Positions 8,784 to 16,991 of a stretch of DNA of 64,000 bases are shown here, piece after piece. Source of the stretch: Sulfolobales archaeon. Its GTDB lineage: Archaea; Thermoproteota; Thermoprotei_A; Sulfolobales; AG1. Numbering within the stretch: position 1 is the first letter of the stretch; each line of letters begins with the position of its first letter. The position numbers and the translations under genes were made by a program. A model generated the notes under the pieces. The model saw nothing but the letters and a program-made list of their open reading frames with translations, searched no databases and was not told the origin of the DNA. The DNA lies in contig JAVZPJ010000001.1 of assembly GCA_038881635.1 (NCBI GenBank), positions 62,001 to 126,000 on the forward strand. Reading direction: 5' to 3'.

Positions 8784-8939
8784 TAAAATCTTTTTATAAG
8801 CTGGAGAATCTCTATAGTAACCTAGGTGGTTTAACTGAGCTTTCTAACTAGCGAGTGCAGAGACCTTGATCCTAGAGCATGCCTGTGCAGAGCCCAGGAG
8901 AAGGAGAGAAGTCCTTCAATAGGTTGTAGAGATGATGAG
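8784..8939 (+). promoter_or_regulatory. Promoter and about 115-nt leader of rpoP
   Basis: CTTTTTATAAGC near 8788-8799 is a good TATA box, so transcription should begin near 8822. That leaves a leader of about 115 nt, long for this genome. The rpoP frame stays open through it back to 8835 and would encode a Cys-rich peptide (Cys codons at 8856, 8880, 8886 and 8925), but with no ATG, GTG or TTG. A 16-codon ATG frame also starts at 8879. See the finding on this leader. Confidence 0.4.
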
Positions 8940-9083
8940 GTGTGTTATGTATGTCTTAGATGTGGAAAATATTTCGGATACAGTTATCTAGTTCTCTCAG
9001 AGAGACTTGTTTGTCCTTGTTGTGGATATTCTGTTGTTGCTAAAGTTAGAAGAGCTAGTGGGAGAGTTGTAAGAGCTTACTAG
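8940..9083 (+). CDS. rpoP: DNA-directed RNA polymerase subunit P (Rpo12)
   Basis: A small gene of 47 residues starting with GTG. It has the Rpo12 zinc ribbon: CYVCLRCGKYF, then VCPCCGYSVVAKVRRASGRVV to the C-terminal AY. The C-terminal half matches the family (VRCPYCGYRII-type followed by basic residues and V-K-A-I-like end). The family length is 45-50 residues, which favours GTG 8940 over an extended start. It is part of the RNA polymerase core near Rpo3/Rpo10. Cren7 follows on the same strand from its own promoter. Confidence 0.8.
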   Translation: MCYVCLRCGKYFGYSYLVLSERLVCPCCGYSVVAKVRRASGRVVRAY

Positions 9084-9118
9084 AAGGCATAAGAAGAGTT
9101 CTCAAGATTGGAAAACTG

Positions 9119-9131
9119 ATATATTTATAAA
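9119..9131 (+). promoter_or_regulatory. TATA box of the Cren7 gene
   Basis: ATATTTATAAAT lies about 40 nt before the ATG at 9167. This predicts a start of transcription near 9150 and a leader of about 17 nt. Confidence 0.6.
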
Positions 9132-9166
9132 TGCTTTCAATAGTATACTGAGTTTGGTGAATAATT

Positions 9167-9346
9167 ATGCCTTGCAAACCTATTAAGATAGTTGACAGAA
9201 CAACAGGAAAAGAAGTGGAGATTGCCCCTATAAAGATCTGGAGTGTAGGTCCTAGAGGAAGAAAAATGGTTAAACTAGGACTTTTCAAAAGTCCTGAGAC
9301 CGGAAAATATTTTAGAGCAAAAGTTCCTGACGACTACGAGTGCTAG
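9167..9346 (+). CDS. creN7: Chromatin protein Cren7
   Basis: 59 residues. It matches Cren7 throughout: a short N-terminus, then [35 protein letters not shown] and the end AKVPDDYEC. Cren7 is a monomeric SH3-like barrel that binds and bends DNA in the minor groove and is found only in crenarchaea, so it is a strong lineage marker. Differences from the usual sequence are Cys3 and the C-terminal Cys59. The gene is monocistronic, with its own TATA box. Hydrophobic groove residues (W25, L38, F40) are conserved. Confidence 0.95.
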   Translation: MPCKPIKIVDRTTGKEVEIAPIKIWSVGPRGRKMVKLGLFKSPETGKYFRAKVPDDYEC

Positions 9347-9461
9347 AGATATGCAAAGGATCTTCGACCATTTAAATTGAAAGCATAATTTATTTAATAG
9401 ATCTGACAAACAATATTAATCCTTTTAATGATTTAATGATTCTCTTCTAATAAGAGGTCAT

Positions 9462-9617
9462 ATGATAATATTAAGAGGACAAGCTATTGCAGGCTATGAA
9501 GTGTATGAAAGAGATCTCGCTATCAAGCAAATCAGTCTAATGAAACATCTTCCACTTGCTCAAGATGTAGAGAGACTAAGAAAAAAGCCTAAATGCCGTA
9601 TCACAGCCTATATCTGA
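9462..9617 (+). CDS. Small protein of unknown function (51 aa)
   Basis: A short frame between Cren7 and the GPN GTPase. It starts at ATG with GAGGT a few nt upstream and a TATA-like TTTATTTAATAG near 9389. The product is basic, with one cysteine and no membrane segment. It begins MIILRGQAIAGYEVYERDLA. It looks like a folded soluble mini-protein, but I know no family. Support is only the promoter, the ribosome-binding site and ordinary local codon use. Confidence 0.4.
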   Translation: MIILRGQAIAGYEVYERDLAIKQISLMKHLPLAQDVERLRKKPKCRITAYI

Positions 9618-9723
9618 AGATCCAAAGCTGTGTAAATGCAAACACTTATTATAAGATCTCTCTAGAGACTTTCCCATGAATATTTTTATACCTATCCGCA
9701 GATTTCTAGTTTGAGGATAGCAG

Positions 9724-10500
9724 ATGTTCTTCATAATAGTAGTAGGATTAGCAGGTTCTGGCAAGTCAACTCTCGCATCAGCTTTTAGTGAGTGGCTTTC
9801 ATCTCATAATCTGGATCCAGCTATTATAAATCTGGATCCAGCTGCTGAAAGCCTTCAGTATACTCCTGATTTTGATATTAGAAAATATGTTGATGCTAGA
9901 GATATAATGTATAGGTATAGGCTAGGACCTAATGGAGCTCTTATAACAGCTGTCGATCTCATGGTGAATCACGTGGATGAGATAAGAGAATTTATAGATG
10001 GTAGGAAGGCTAACTATTATATAATAGATACTCCGGGGCAGATGGAAATATTCGCATTTAGAGAGACAGGTCCTCTAATTCTCGATGAGATCATAGGTGA
10101 TAGAAAAGCTGTCACAGTATTTCTAGTAGATTCATCTCTAGCCGTAAGACCTTCTTTCTTCGCTTCATCATTATTTCTGGCTCTCTCAGCCTATGCAAGG
10201 ATCAGAAGACCTCAGATAGGTGTTCTCTCAAAAGCAGATCTATTTCCGGAAGAACAGCTTGAGAGAATAATCTCATGGTCAGAAGATCCCTATCAACTTC
10301 TAACAGATCTAAAGGAAGAAAGATTAGGACTAGTTGAAGATGTGATACTAGCTCTCGCAGAATCAGGTTCTCAATCTATAGAACTTATACCAGTGTCCTC
10401 AGTAACATGGAAGGGCTTTGACGAGCTCTACGCTGCAATACAAAGAGTGTTTGCGGGAGGAGAAGATTACTATACTGAAGAACCCTCTGAGTTCTTCTAA
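9724..10500 (+). CDS. GPN-loop GTPase
   Basis: 258 residues. The P-loop is GLAGSGKS (8-15). The family-defining Gly-Pro-Asn loop is at 68-70 (RLGPNGAL). The G3 motif is DTPGQ (102-106) and G4 is SKAD. Eukaryotic GPN1-3 act as dimers in RNA polymerase II assembly and import. The archaeal form is a homodimer whose role is unproven, but its place beside rpoP and eS26 fits transcription or translation assembly. A TATA-like AATATTTTTATACC lies about 35 nt upstream. The start is ATG at 9724. Confidence 0.92.
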   Translation: MFFIIVVGLAGSGKSTLASAFSEWLSSHNLDPAIINLDPAAESLQYTPDFDIRKYVDARDIMYRYRLGPNGALITAVDLMVNHVDEIREFIDGRKANYYIIDTPGQMEIFAFRETGPLILDEIIGDRKAVTVFLVDSSLAVRPSFFASSLFLALSAYARIRRPQIGVLSKADLFPEEQLERIISWSEDPYQLLTDLKEERLGLVEDVILALAESGSQSIELIPVSSVTWKGFDELYAAIQRVFAGGEDYYTEEPSEFF

Positions 10501-10699
10501 AAATCTTATAATGGAAGCTCTAGAAGTAGAATTCTCAGAGATATATAGATCTTTCTGTTCATTCTTAGATGTTTCTACCCATTTCGATCTGGGAAGATGT
10601 ATCTTCTTCTATGGTGAGAAATCCTCTCGTACTAGAAGTCTGTTGCTCTCAACATGTTAATAAGCTCTCTAATGGTAATAATAAACCAGGCTAAGGTGT

Positions 10700-10993
10700 A
10701 TGCCTAAGAAAAGAGAGAGTAGAGGTAGAAGAAAAGGAGATAAAGGATATATAGGAAGAATACAATGCGATCAATGTGGAGCTCTTGTTCCAGAGGATAA
10801 AGCTATCTGCGTGACTAGAATGTACACACCAGTAGATCCTCAGCTAGCTATAGAGCTTGAGAAGAAGGGCGCTCTAATACCTCGATATCCTGTTAAAAGA
10901 TGCTATTGCGTGAGCTGTGCAATATTCATGGGCATTATCAAGGTCAGAGCTGAGGAGGAGAGAAAGATACCTCCGAAAAGATCTGCATTATAG
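10700..10993 (+). CDS. rps26e: 30S ribosomal protein eS26
   Basis: 97 residues. A basic N-terminus (MPKKRESRGRRKGDKG) precedes the zinc ribbon CDQCG (Cys23/Cys26) paired with CYCVSC (Cys70/Cys73). The family signature VKRCYCVSCAIFMGIIKVR is complete. eS26 contacts mRNA at the exit channel and the 3' end of 16S rRNA. Among archaea it is largely confined to crenarchaea and relatives, which supports the placement. AAGGTGT just before the ATG is the ribosome-binding site. Confidence 0.93.
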   Translation: MPKKRESRGRRKGDKGYIGRIQCDQCGALVPEDKAICVTRMYTPVDPQLAIELEKKGALIPRYPVKRCYCVSCAIFMGIIKVRAEEERKIPPKRSAL

Positions 10994-11059
10994 TAAGACT
11001 GTATCTTTATACTATTTAGAGCATATTATTTCTTAGGATCTTCTGTCCAGGTGTTTAAA

Positions 11060-12892
11060 ATGACAAGACTAGCAGTAATAGACTACGAAAGCTGTCATCC
11101 TGATAAATGCGGTGGAATGCCTTGTGTTAGATTCTGCCCAGTGAATAGAGGTGGTACGATAGCTATTGAACCTAGTAAAGAAAAAGAAGGAAAACCTGTG
11201 ATATATGAGGCTACATGTATAGGTTGTGGAATATGTGTTAAGAAATGCCCCTTTGAAGCTATAAGCATATTAAATATACCTGATGAATTGGAGAAGAAGG
11301 TAATCCACAGATATGGTGTGAATGCATTCAAACTATATGGTCTCCCCACACCCGTTGAAGGAGGGATCGTAGGGATTCTGGGTAAGAACGGTACTGGAAA
11401 AACCACAGCACTAAAAATACTTGGAGGAGAGATCCTTCCTAACCTAGGAGATTATACCAGACCTGCTGAGAAAGATGAGATCTTAAGAAGATTCAGAGGA
11501 TCAGAGATCTATAACCACTTCAGAGATCTTTTCAATAAAAAGATCAGAGTCGTACACAAAATCCAGAATATCGAGATTATACAGAGATATATTAAAGGAA
11601 GAGTCAGAGAAATCCTATCGAGAATAGATGAAAGAGGTCTTCTAAAGGATCTTGTGGAAAGGCTTATGATGCATAATATGATCGATAAGGATGTGAGAGA
11701 ACTGAGCGGTGGAGAGCTTCAGAAACTAGCTATATCAGCAGCTCTTCTCAGAGATGCCAATCTATATCTTTTTGATGAACCATCATCATATCTAGATGTA
11801 GGTGAGAGACTTAGAATAGCTATGAGTATTAGGGATTTTATTCCGAAAAATGCTAGAACTCTGGTTGTAGAACATGATCTAGCAGTTCTCGACTATATAT
11901 CAGATTATGTTTCCATAGTATATGGAGAGCCTGGAGTTTACGGGGTTTTCTCCAGGATCTACGGTGTTAGTGTTGGTATTAATAACTTCCTTCAAGGTTA
12001 TTTACCTTCAGAGAATATGATGATCCGTAGAGAGCCTATAAGATTTCTAGATAAAGAAGCTTCAGAAGATTATAGAGGTGATAAAAAGATTTTAACAGGT
12101 TGGAGTAGACTTAGGAAAAGTATTGGAGGGTTCTCTCTGGATGCTGAGGAAGGAGAGATCTATAGGTCTGAGATCTTAGGAGTTCTAGGACCCAATGCTA
12201 TTGGAAAAACCACCTTCATAAGAATAATAGCTGGCGAGATAGAACCAGATGAGGGTTTCACACATACTACAGGTCTTAGAATAAGCTATAAACCCCAGTT
12301 TATATCAATAGCATCAGTAGGAGGATCTGAGGATGAAACCGTTGAAGAATATATTAGAAGAGAAGCTCCAGATCTCCTCCAACAGGAGAGCTGGCTATAT
12401 GTAGATGTTACGAGAAAACTTGGGATTCATAAAATGCTTACGAAGAAACTTGAAGAACTGAGCGGTGGAGAGCTTCAGAAGATAGTTATTGCTAGAAGTC
12501 TCGCTAAAGATGCAGATATATATCTTCTAGACGAGCCTTCTGCACATATAGATGTTGAAGATAGGATCACGATCTCTAGAGCTATTAGAAGAAGTGTGGA
12601 GAATAGAAATAAAGCTGCCATAGTAGTGGATCATGATCTAAGTATAATTGATTTCATAGCAGATAGAGTTATAGTCTTCAGTGGAGAGCCTGGTGTTAGA
12701 GGTCTTGCTTCAAGTCCTACAGGTCTTAGAAAAGGTATGAATAAACTTCTCTCACAGCTTAAAGTCACCTTTAGAAGAGATCCTAAGACTAGAAGACCTA
12801 GAATGAATAAACCTGGAAGTTATTACGATAGACTTCAGAAAGAAATTGGAGAGTACTACTACACTCCTAAGGAGGAGACTGGGGAAGAATGA
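11060..12892 (+). CDS. ABCE1 (RLI) ribosome-recycling ATPase
   Basis: 610 residues from the ATG at 11060; an in-frame GTG 9 nt earlier is less likely because AGGTG precedes the ATG. The N-terminal part holds two [4Fe-4S] clusters (ESCHPDKCGGMPCVRFCP and CIGCGICVKKCPFEA). Two ABC domains follow: Walker A GILGKNGTGKTT, then GVLGPNAIGKTT, with signature LSGGELQK in both and hinge sequences between. With aPelota or aRF1 it splits ribosomes into subunits after termination. The second P-loop has Ala where GxNGIGKT is usual; the essential G and K-T remain. The gene converges on a ZPR1 gene with a 6-nt gap. Confidence 0.97.
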   Translation: MTRLAVIDYESCHPDKCGGMPCVRFCPVNRGGTIAIEPSKEKEGKPVIYEATCIGCGICVKKCPFEAISILNIPDELEKKVIHRYGVNAFKLYGLPTPVEGGIVGILGKNGTGKTTALKILGGEILPNLGDYTRPAEKDEILRRFRGSEIYNHFRDLFNKKIRVVHKIQNIEIIQRYIKGRVREILSRIDERGLLKDLVERLMMHNMIDKDVRELSGGELQKLAISAALLRDANLYLFDEPSSYLDVGERLRIAMSIRDFIPKNARTLVVEHDLAVLDYISDYVSIVYGEPGVYGVFSRIYGVSVGINNFLQGYLPSENMMIRREPIRFLDKEASEDYRGDKKILTGWSRLRKSIGGFSLDAEEGEIYRSEILGVLGPNAIGKTTFIRIIAGEIEPDEGFTHTTGLRISYKPQFISIASVGGSEDETVEEYIRREAPDLLQQESWLYVDVTRKLGIHKMLTKKLEELSGGELQKIVIARSLAKDADIYLLDEPSAHIDVEDRITISRAIRRSVENRNKAAIVVDHDLSIIDFIADRVIVFSGEPGVRGLASSPTGLRKGMNKLLSQLKVTFRRDPKTRRPRMNKPGSYYDRLQKEIGEYYYTPKEETGEE

Positions 12893-12898
12893 TAAGGT

Positions 12899-13396
12899 TT
12901 AGATGTTTTCTAATTCTCTAGAGAGCCTACTAGGATCTCTTATCAAGATGGTTATCTTCTCACCGTATTCCAAGACTCTTCTAAGCTTCCCAACTATATT
13001 CATGCATTCTTCTTGGTTTTCAGAATTTTCACAATACCCGCTAATTCTATCAATATACTTCTCAAGCAAGCCTTCTACAGGATATATCTCATCTCTGGCA
13101 TCAGGACCTGGATATATCTCGATCCCTAGCTCAGGTATTTCAATGATAGCATGCCTAGATTTAAGAATATATCTTCTTAGATCACTTGGATTCTCTATTC
13201 TTAATATGATCTCCTCAGGACCGTACTCTAATGGTTGGATCAGGTGTTCATCAGAGTGTTTGTACCCGCAGAAATCGCATGATATAGATCTCACCTCAAC
13301 CAATCCTATCCTTGTCTGAATCCTCTTAACTCGGTGCCAGGCTTCTCTACCGCATACAGGGCATGTTGTTTTCTCTTCAATATACGCCTCCTCCAT
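12899..13396 (-). CDS. ZPR1-type zinc-finger protein
   Basis: 165 residues. The N-terminal C4 zinc finger is CPVCGREAWHRVKRI...RSISCDFCGYKHSD (first Cys about residue 12). A beta-rich ZPR1 domain follows (GPEEIILRIENPSDLRRYIL, then ELGIEIYPGPDARDEIYPVEGLLEKY). Eukaryotic ZPR1 is a chaperone for eEF1A; archaeal single-domain forms are probably involved in the same elongation-factor biology, by family inference. Its position next to ABCE1 and eS26 fits. A promoter region is shared with the divergent gene at 13446. Confidence 0.85.
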   Translation of the reverse strand: MEEAYIEEKTTCPVCGREAWHRVKRIQTRIGLVEVRSISCDFCGYKHSDEHLIQPLEYGPEEIILRIENPSDLRRYILKSRHAIIEIPELGIEIYPGPDARDEIYPVEGLLEKYIDRISGYCENSENQEECMNIVGKLRRVLEYGEKITILIRDPSRLSRELENI

Positions 13397-13445
13397 ATCT
13401 CTACAACATATTTCTTATATAAAAGATAGAGATAAATAATTATTG

Positions 13446-13721
13446 ATGATTTGGTTCAGCTATGTGACAGGACCTAACGGGCCTAGCGTAAGGATCATCT
13501 ATACAGCTGTAGCTTATATAGGTTCTAGAAAGGAGGTTGAACTAGTTGGAGAGTTTCTAAAGTATAGGGAGAGCTTTGATGTTGATATTTTATGTATCAA
13601 TGGATATAGGGATCTCTATTATCTGGCTCGCATAGATCCAGATCTGGTTGATGTTCTGAAGAATAGCGGGGAATGCGCGTTAGTGATCTCTGCTAGGACG
13701 AAAGCTATGGGGAGCAGATGA
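13446..13721 (+). CDS. Small protein of unknown function (about 91 aa)
   Basis: Not recognised. It is a Rossmann-like or ferredoxin-like small alpha/beta protein: strands around VRIIYTAVAYIG and FDVDILCINGY, helices between, and a cysteine at the end of the last strand (GECALVISARTK). It contains YVTGPNGPSVR near the N-terminus. The next gene starts one base after its stop, so they form an operon and may work together. The start is the ATG at 13446; a TTG just before is also in frame. Confidence 0.6.
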   Translation: MIWFSYVTGPNGPSVRIIYTAVAYIGSRKEVELVGEFLKYRESFDVDILCINGYRDLYYLARIDPDLVDVLKNSGECALVISARTKAMGSR

Positions 13722-13722
13722 A

Positions 13723-14748
13723 ATGGAGGAGAGGAATTTCATAGTCCTAGGCCTAGATTTTTCTACGATCCCGCTTGTAGCGGAAATCTGCTCGAGGTAT
13801 TTAAAAAATATTTTGGTAATAGATCAATCTATCGAGCCAGGATTGTATACTGGAACATATTTATCAGGAGGATTCTCTGTAGAGAAAATCTATGTATTTT
13901 TTGATAGGAGTAGTGGAGATATTTTAAGAGAGTTAGGTGCAGATGTTAAATGTCTAAAGCCTAAAATTAGGGAGGCTAAACCAGGAGACTTATTCTATAA
14001 AGCATCTTGTTGGATGAGAAACTTGGAAGTCTGGTGGCTTCCAAAAGATCTTTCTGAGATATGTTTTGTAGAAAACGGTGTCGGTAGATTCGTTAGAGAG
14101 AAGATCTTGGGAGGATGTGCTGAGTATACATTCTATACTCCTAGGAAGATAGATGCCGAGAGAAGAATCATGGTTCTGAGAAATGGAAGAATAATCAAAT
14201 ACAAAAAGATCTTTGCATCATACCCCTTAACCAAGCTCTTAGAAGTGGTTCGAGGCATAAGAATTGATGAAGAGATCTCTAGAAGTATCTCATTATTAAG
14301 ATGGGTTGGTGTTATCAGCATAAATTTTGGAGTTAGAGGTGTCGAACCTGAGTGGGATATGGTTTCCCATGCTACGAGAGCTTCTAGAACTCATCTCTTC
14401 ATCATAGCATCCAGGATCTACAGAGGATCTGCTCCTGAAGGTTTTTACACCCTGAATTTACAAATGAGTTTTTGCGATAGAAATCCTCCTCCACCAGATG
14501 CTATTTCTAGAGGTGCTGCTGAAGCTAGGTGGGCTAAGCTTCTTGAGAGTAGGGAGAGCATTGTTTTGGAGAGAGAAAGTGTTATATCTCACATGATCCC
14601 CTACGGTTTGAGAGAGGAAGATGTGAAAATAGTTAGAGAAATTCTTTCAGAGAATAACATCCACATCCTAGGCATAAGAGGCTTGGGAAAAAGTGCAGGG
14701 GTTTATGAACAGTTAAACATGTCTAAAGATCTCATAAGCTCTATTTAA
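13723..14748 (+). CDS. Putative FAD-dependent amine-oxidase-like protein (degenerate)
   Basis: 341 residues. The N-terminus FIVLGLDFSTIPLVAEICSR...NILVIDQS has the strand-loop-helix-strand-acid order of a Rossmann FAD site. The GxGxxG loop, however, reads GLDFSTI. Later parts (RIIKYKKIFASYPLTKL, about 165-181; SRTHLFIIASRIYRG; and the C-terminal HILGIRGLGKSAGVYEQLNMS) resemble protoporphyrinogen-oxidase or UDP-galactopyranose-mutase-like flavoproteins, where the last segment closes the FAD site. The substrate is unknown. The missing glycines mean it may bind no FAD. It is the second gene of a four-gene plus-strand run ending with a PfkB kinase. Confidence 0.55.
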   Translation: MEERNFIVLGLDFSTIPLVAEICSRYLKNILVIDQSIEPGLYTGTYLSGGFSVEKIYVFFDRSSGDILRELGADVKCLKPKIREAKPGDLFYKASCWMRNLEVWWLPKDLSEICFVENGVGRFVREKILGGCAEYTFYTPRKIDAERRIMVLRNGRIIKYKKIFASYPLTKLLEVVRGIRIDEEISRSISLLRWVGVISINFGVRGVEPEWDMVSHATRASRTHLFIIASRIYRGSAPEGFYTLNLQMSFCDRNPPPPDAISRGAAEARWAKLLESRESIVLERESVISHMIPYGLREEDVKIVREILSENNIHILGIRGLGKSAGVYEQLNMSKDLISSI

Positions 14749-14780
14749 ATACTGATTGAGATAAAAGCTATTCAATTCGG

Positions 14781-15083
14781 GTGGAGTTCTTGTATCAGTG
14801 GAATCCTCGATGGGTGAGAATTAGAGTGAGTATAGAGGGTAGAACTATAGAGACTTGCAGAGATACCACTACAGGTCTTATAATATGCCCCATATGCACG
14901 GATATAAGCCGTATATGTCCTAGCGATAGAGAATATGGTAGTATCACACCTGATAAGGCTGTGTACTTCTTCACTGAAGATGATCTAAGAAATCATATTG
15001 AAGCTCATTCTAGAAGTAGTGAATGGGGTAAGATCACAACGTTTACCGAGGAATCTGAGGAAGAAGAGGAGGAAGAAGAGTGA
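14781..15083 (+). CDS. Zinc-finger protein with poly-glutamate tail
   Basis: 100 residues from GTG (GGGTG context), ending 4 bp inside the next gene. The centre has CPICTDISRICP (about 36-47) and a later HIEAH (about 72-76), which could make a Cys/His zinc site of C2H2 type. The last 12 residues are almost all glutamate, so the tail is disordered and very acidic. The short N-terminal WNPRWVRIRVSIEG stretch is aromatic and basic. The family is unknown to me, though small crenarchaeal proteins of this type are common. The acidic tail suggests docking to a basic partner. Confidence 0.65.
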   Translation: MEFLYQWNPRWVRIRVSIEGRTIETCRDTTTGLIICPICTDISRICPSDREYGSITPDKAVYFFTEDDLRNHIEAHSRSSEWGKITTFTEESEEEEEEEE

Positions 15084-15970
15084 TCTATCTTATATCAAGC
15101 TTCACAGAAGATATAATAGATCTTGGTGGAGAGAAGAGGAAAAGCTTAGGAGGCCCAGCTCTCTACGGAGGTTATACGCTACATATTCTTGGAAATAGAT
15201 TCATTATAGAAACCTCTCTAGACTCCTATCTAAGAGAGATCCTTGAGAGAGAATATCCTCAATTATCTAAAGTAATTAGAATTAATAGATCTTGCGAGAA
15301 ACATTTTATATTCAGACATTTCTACAGAGCTTCTAGAAGGATCTCATATCTAGATGAGGAGGGTTGCGAGATAGATTTTGATCTTGAAAGCTTTGAGAAG
15401 AGTGGGATCTCTTTCATAATAATCTCTCCAGTGTATAGAGAGATCTCTCTATATAATCTCGAGAGAATAACGAAAATCGGAATTCCTGTAGCAGTAGATC
15501 TTCAAGGTTTTGTGAGGTATACTGATAATGATAAGATCATAAGAACTAGTATAGGCATAGATCTTCTGAAGAAATTTTATAGGGTATCACTGATTCATGC
15601 AGGAGTTGAAGAAGTTGAGGAGCTGTCAAGAGATCCTTTAGAGTCTCTAGATATAATAGCGAGAATCACCAAGGCTATGATAGTGGTCATATCTATGGGG
15701 AGAAGAGGTTTTCTCTCAAGAGTGGATGGAGAAGGGGTGTATCATGTTGAAGCTTTAATGGGTGGTGTCAGCGGTGATGAAACAGGATGTGGAGATATAC
15801 TTCTAACATCTCTGCTATCATCTATCTTGAAGGGTTTTAGTATATCTGAAAGTCTTAGAATAGCGTCTTTTGTAGCGGGTTTGAGAGTCTTAAGAGGATT
15901 TCCTTTTCATATAGATCTCGAGGAAATCATAGGTAATATTGATAAAATTGGTATCAGAAAGATCTCTTAA
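15080..15970 (+). CDS. PfkB-family (ribokinase-like) sugar kinase
   Basis: 296 residues. The N-terminal sugar-binding half includes LGGPALYGGYTLHILG. The C-terminal signature GVSGDETGCGDILLTSLL (about 230-247) holds the catalytic Asp of the GDxxGxGD anion-hole motif. The family phosphorylates sugars, nucleosides or cofactors with ATP. The unusual N-terminal glycine pattern and short length prevent naming the substrate. The ATG overlaps the preceding gene by 4 bp, so translation is coupled. The stop lies inside the end of the convergent DtxR gene (17-bp overlap). Confidence 0.8.
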   Translation: MIYLISSFTEDIIDLGGEKRKSLGGPALYGGYTLHILGNRFIIETSLDSYLREILEREYPQLSKVIRINRSCEKHFIFRHFYRASRRISYLDEEGCEIDFDLESFEKSGISFIIISPVYREISLYNLERITKIGIPVAVDLQGFVRYTDNDKIIRTSIGIDLLKKFYRVSLIHAGVEEVEELSRDPLESLDIIARITKAMIVVISMGRRGFLSRVDGEGVYHVEALMGGVSGDETGCGDILLTSLLSSILKGFSISESLRIASFVAGLRVLRGFPFHIDLEEIIGNIDKIGIRKIS

Positions 15971-16445
15971 GATTCGAATCTTTTAGAAAACATCCTAGAA
16001 AAACTCCTTTCAGACCTTCTCCACAACCTCTATGAGGTATCTCTTGATTATGAGGGCATTTGGATGGATGTCCTAGCATTATACAGAGCTTCTCCACGGC
16101 TTCATAGGGGAGAAGATAATCGATCTTTGAAGCGATCTTGCAGGCATCATCAGGATCCAATCCTAATACCTTATGGAAGAAAATCTCAATTACACCATGA
16201 GACCACATAACATTCTCAAGACTTTCTAAACCTTTCTCGGCTATAGTATACCTACCACGATCTATCCTGGAGACAAGACCTTCATCAATAAGTTTTGTAA
16301 CATACTCATGTGCTGAGGAAGGCTTTACGCCAGCTCTATTATAGATATCTCTAAGTCTTAGACTGCTTACACCTTTCTCCAGCATCTCACTCCTCATAAT
16401 AGCCAGGTACTCATAGATTCTTCTGCTTTTCAGAATCACTCCCAT
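15954..16445 (-). CDS. DtxR-family metal-dependent transcription regulator
   Basis: 163 residues. The winged helix (about 22-75) contains RLRDIYNRAGVKPSSAHEYVTKL. The metal-binding and dimer domain follows, with LEYVMWSHGVIE-type motif here as NVMWSHGVIEIFFHKVLG, then PYEAVEKLCIMLGHPSKCPH. The conserved His and Cys of the DtxR/MntR metal site are visible (H95, C132-type region, H135). It senses Fe or Mn and represses uptake genes in the family. No transporter is adjacent, so its targets are elsewhere. The C-terminal 20 residues carry two further cysteines. Its promoter region includes AAATATATAAATC just upstream. Confidence 0.85.
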   Translation of the reverse strand: MGVILKSRRIYEYLAIMRSEMLEKGVSSLRLRDIYNRAGVKPSSAHEYVTKLIDEGLVSRIDRGRYTIAEKGLESLENVMWSHGVIEIFFHKVLGLDPDDACKIASKIDYLLPYEAVEKLCIMLGHPSKCPHNQEIPHRGCGEGLKGVFLGCFLKDSNLKRSF

Positions 16446-16480
16446 GAATATTAGAGAATACTAAAATTAAAATATATAAA

Positions 16481-16930
16481 TCAATCTTGTCTCATAACCG
16501 CCTCTATAGGGTACATCTCTCCCGAGGATAAGATCACTATAATAGTATATTGCACGTTATTCTTTAATTTATCTACGCAATCAGTTGCATTGAAAACCAC
16601 GCTAAGAGTAGTGTTGGCACCACTCTCCAGAGACCTACTCTTGGGTGATAGAAAATAGGTTGTTTCACATGAGGGAATACCCTTAATATATGCTTTCTGG
16701 AATTGAATCGTTGTTGCTCCAAGATTTCTCACGGTGACATTGAGAATGGCTTGCGTACTGTTTTTTACAAAGATCACATCTTGGAAAATCTGGATCTTGT
16801 CTGAGGATTTTATTGATGTGTAGAGAACTCCATAGATCCATGTGATAGCTAGAAGAGCTATGCTTATTACCACTGCTACAAGAATTATTGTAGTTATGAG
16901 AGAATGAATCGCTTTCAAGTATATTTTCAT
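16481..16930 (-). CDS. Archaeal type IV pilin-like protein, paralogue A
   Basis: 149 residues from the ATG at 16930. A longer frame to 16999 exists, but this start puts a class III signal right at the N-terminus: MKIYLKAIHSLITTI, with a positively charged n-region and then a hydrophobic helix of about 25 residues. Such prepilins are cut by PibD before the hydrophobic core and packed into pili, archaella or adhesion threads. The extracellular part is beta-rich and contains IPSC and NATDCV, a likely disulfide. It is clearly homologous to the pilin at 20304. TTTATAGG upstream may be the TATA box of a leaderless transcript. Confidence 0.75.
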   Translation of the reverse strand: MKIYLKAIHSLITTIILVAVVISIALLAITWIYGVLYTSIKSSDKIQIFQDVIFVKNSTQAILNVTVRNLGATTIQFQKAYIKGIPSCETTYFLSPKSRSLESGANTTLSVVFNATDCVDKLKNNVQYTIIVILSSGEMYPIEAVMRQD

Positions 16931-16991
16931 CCATATAAGGCATCCTATAAAGAGGTTAATAAGTTCTAGTATGAGATTAGAGCTTATTTTC

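Noticed and set aside
8904-8916. 13-nt match between the rpoP leader and the 23S peptidyl-transferase region (GAGAGAAGTCCTT)
   Set aside because: Same-sense match, not complementary, and a match of this length between a 3-kb gene and 60 kb is expected by chance.
10511-10660. 49-codon ATG frame between the GPN GTPase and eS26
   Set aside because: No ribosome-binding site, no family resemblance and two cysteines in no pattern. It might be a leaderless mini-gene but the support is too weak.
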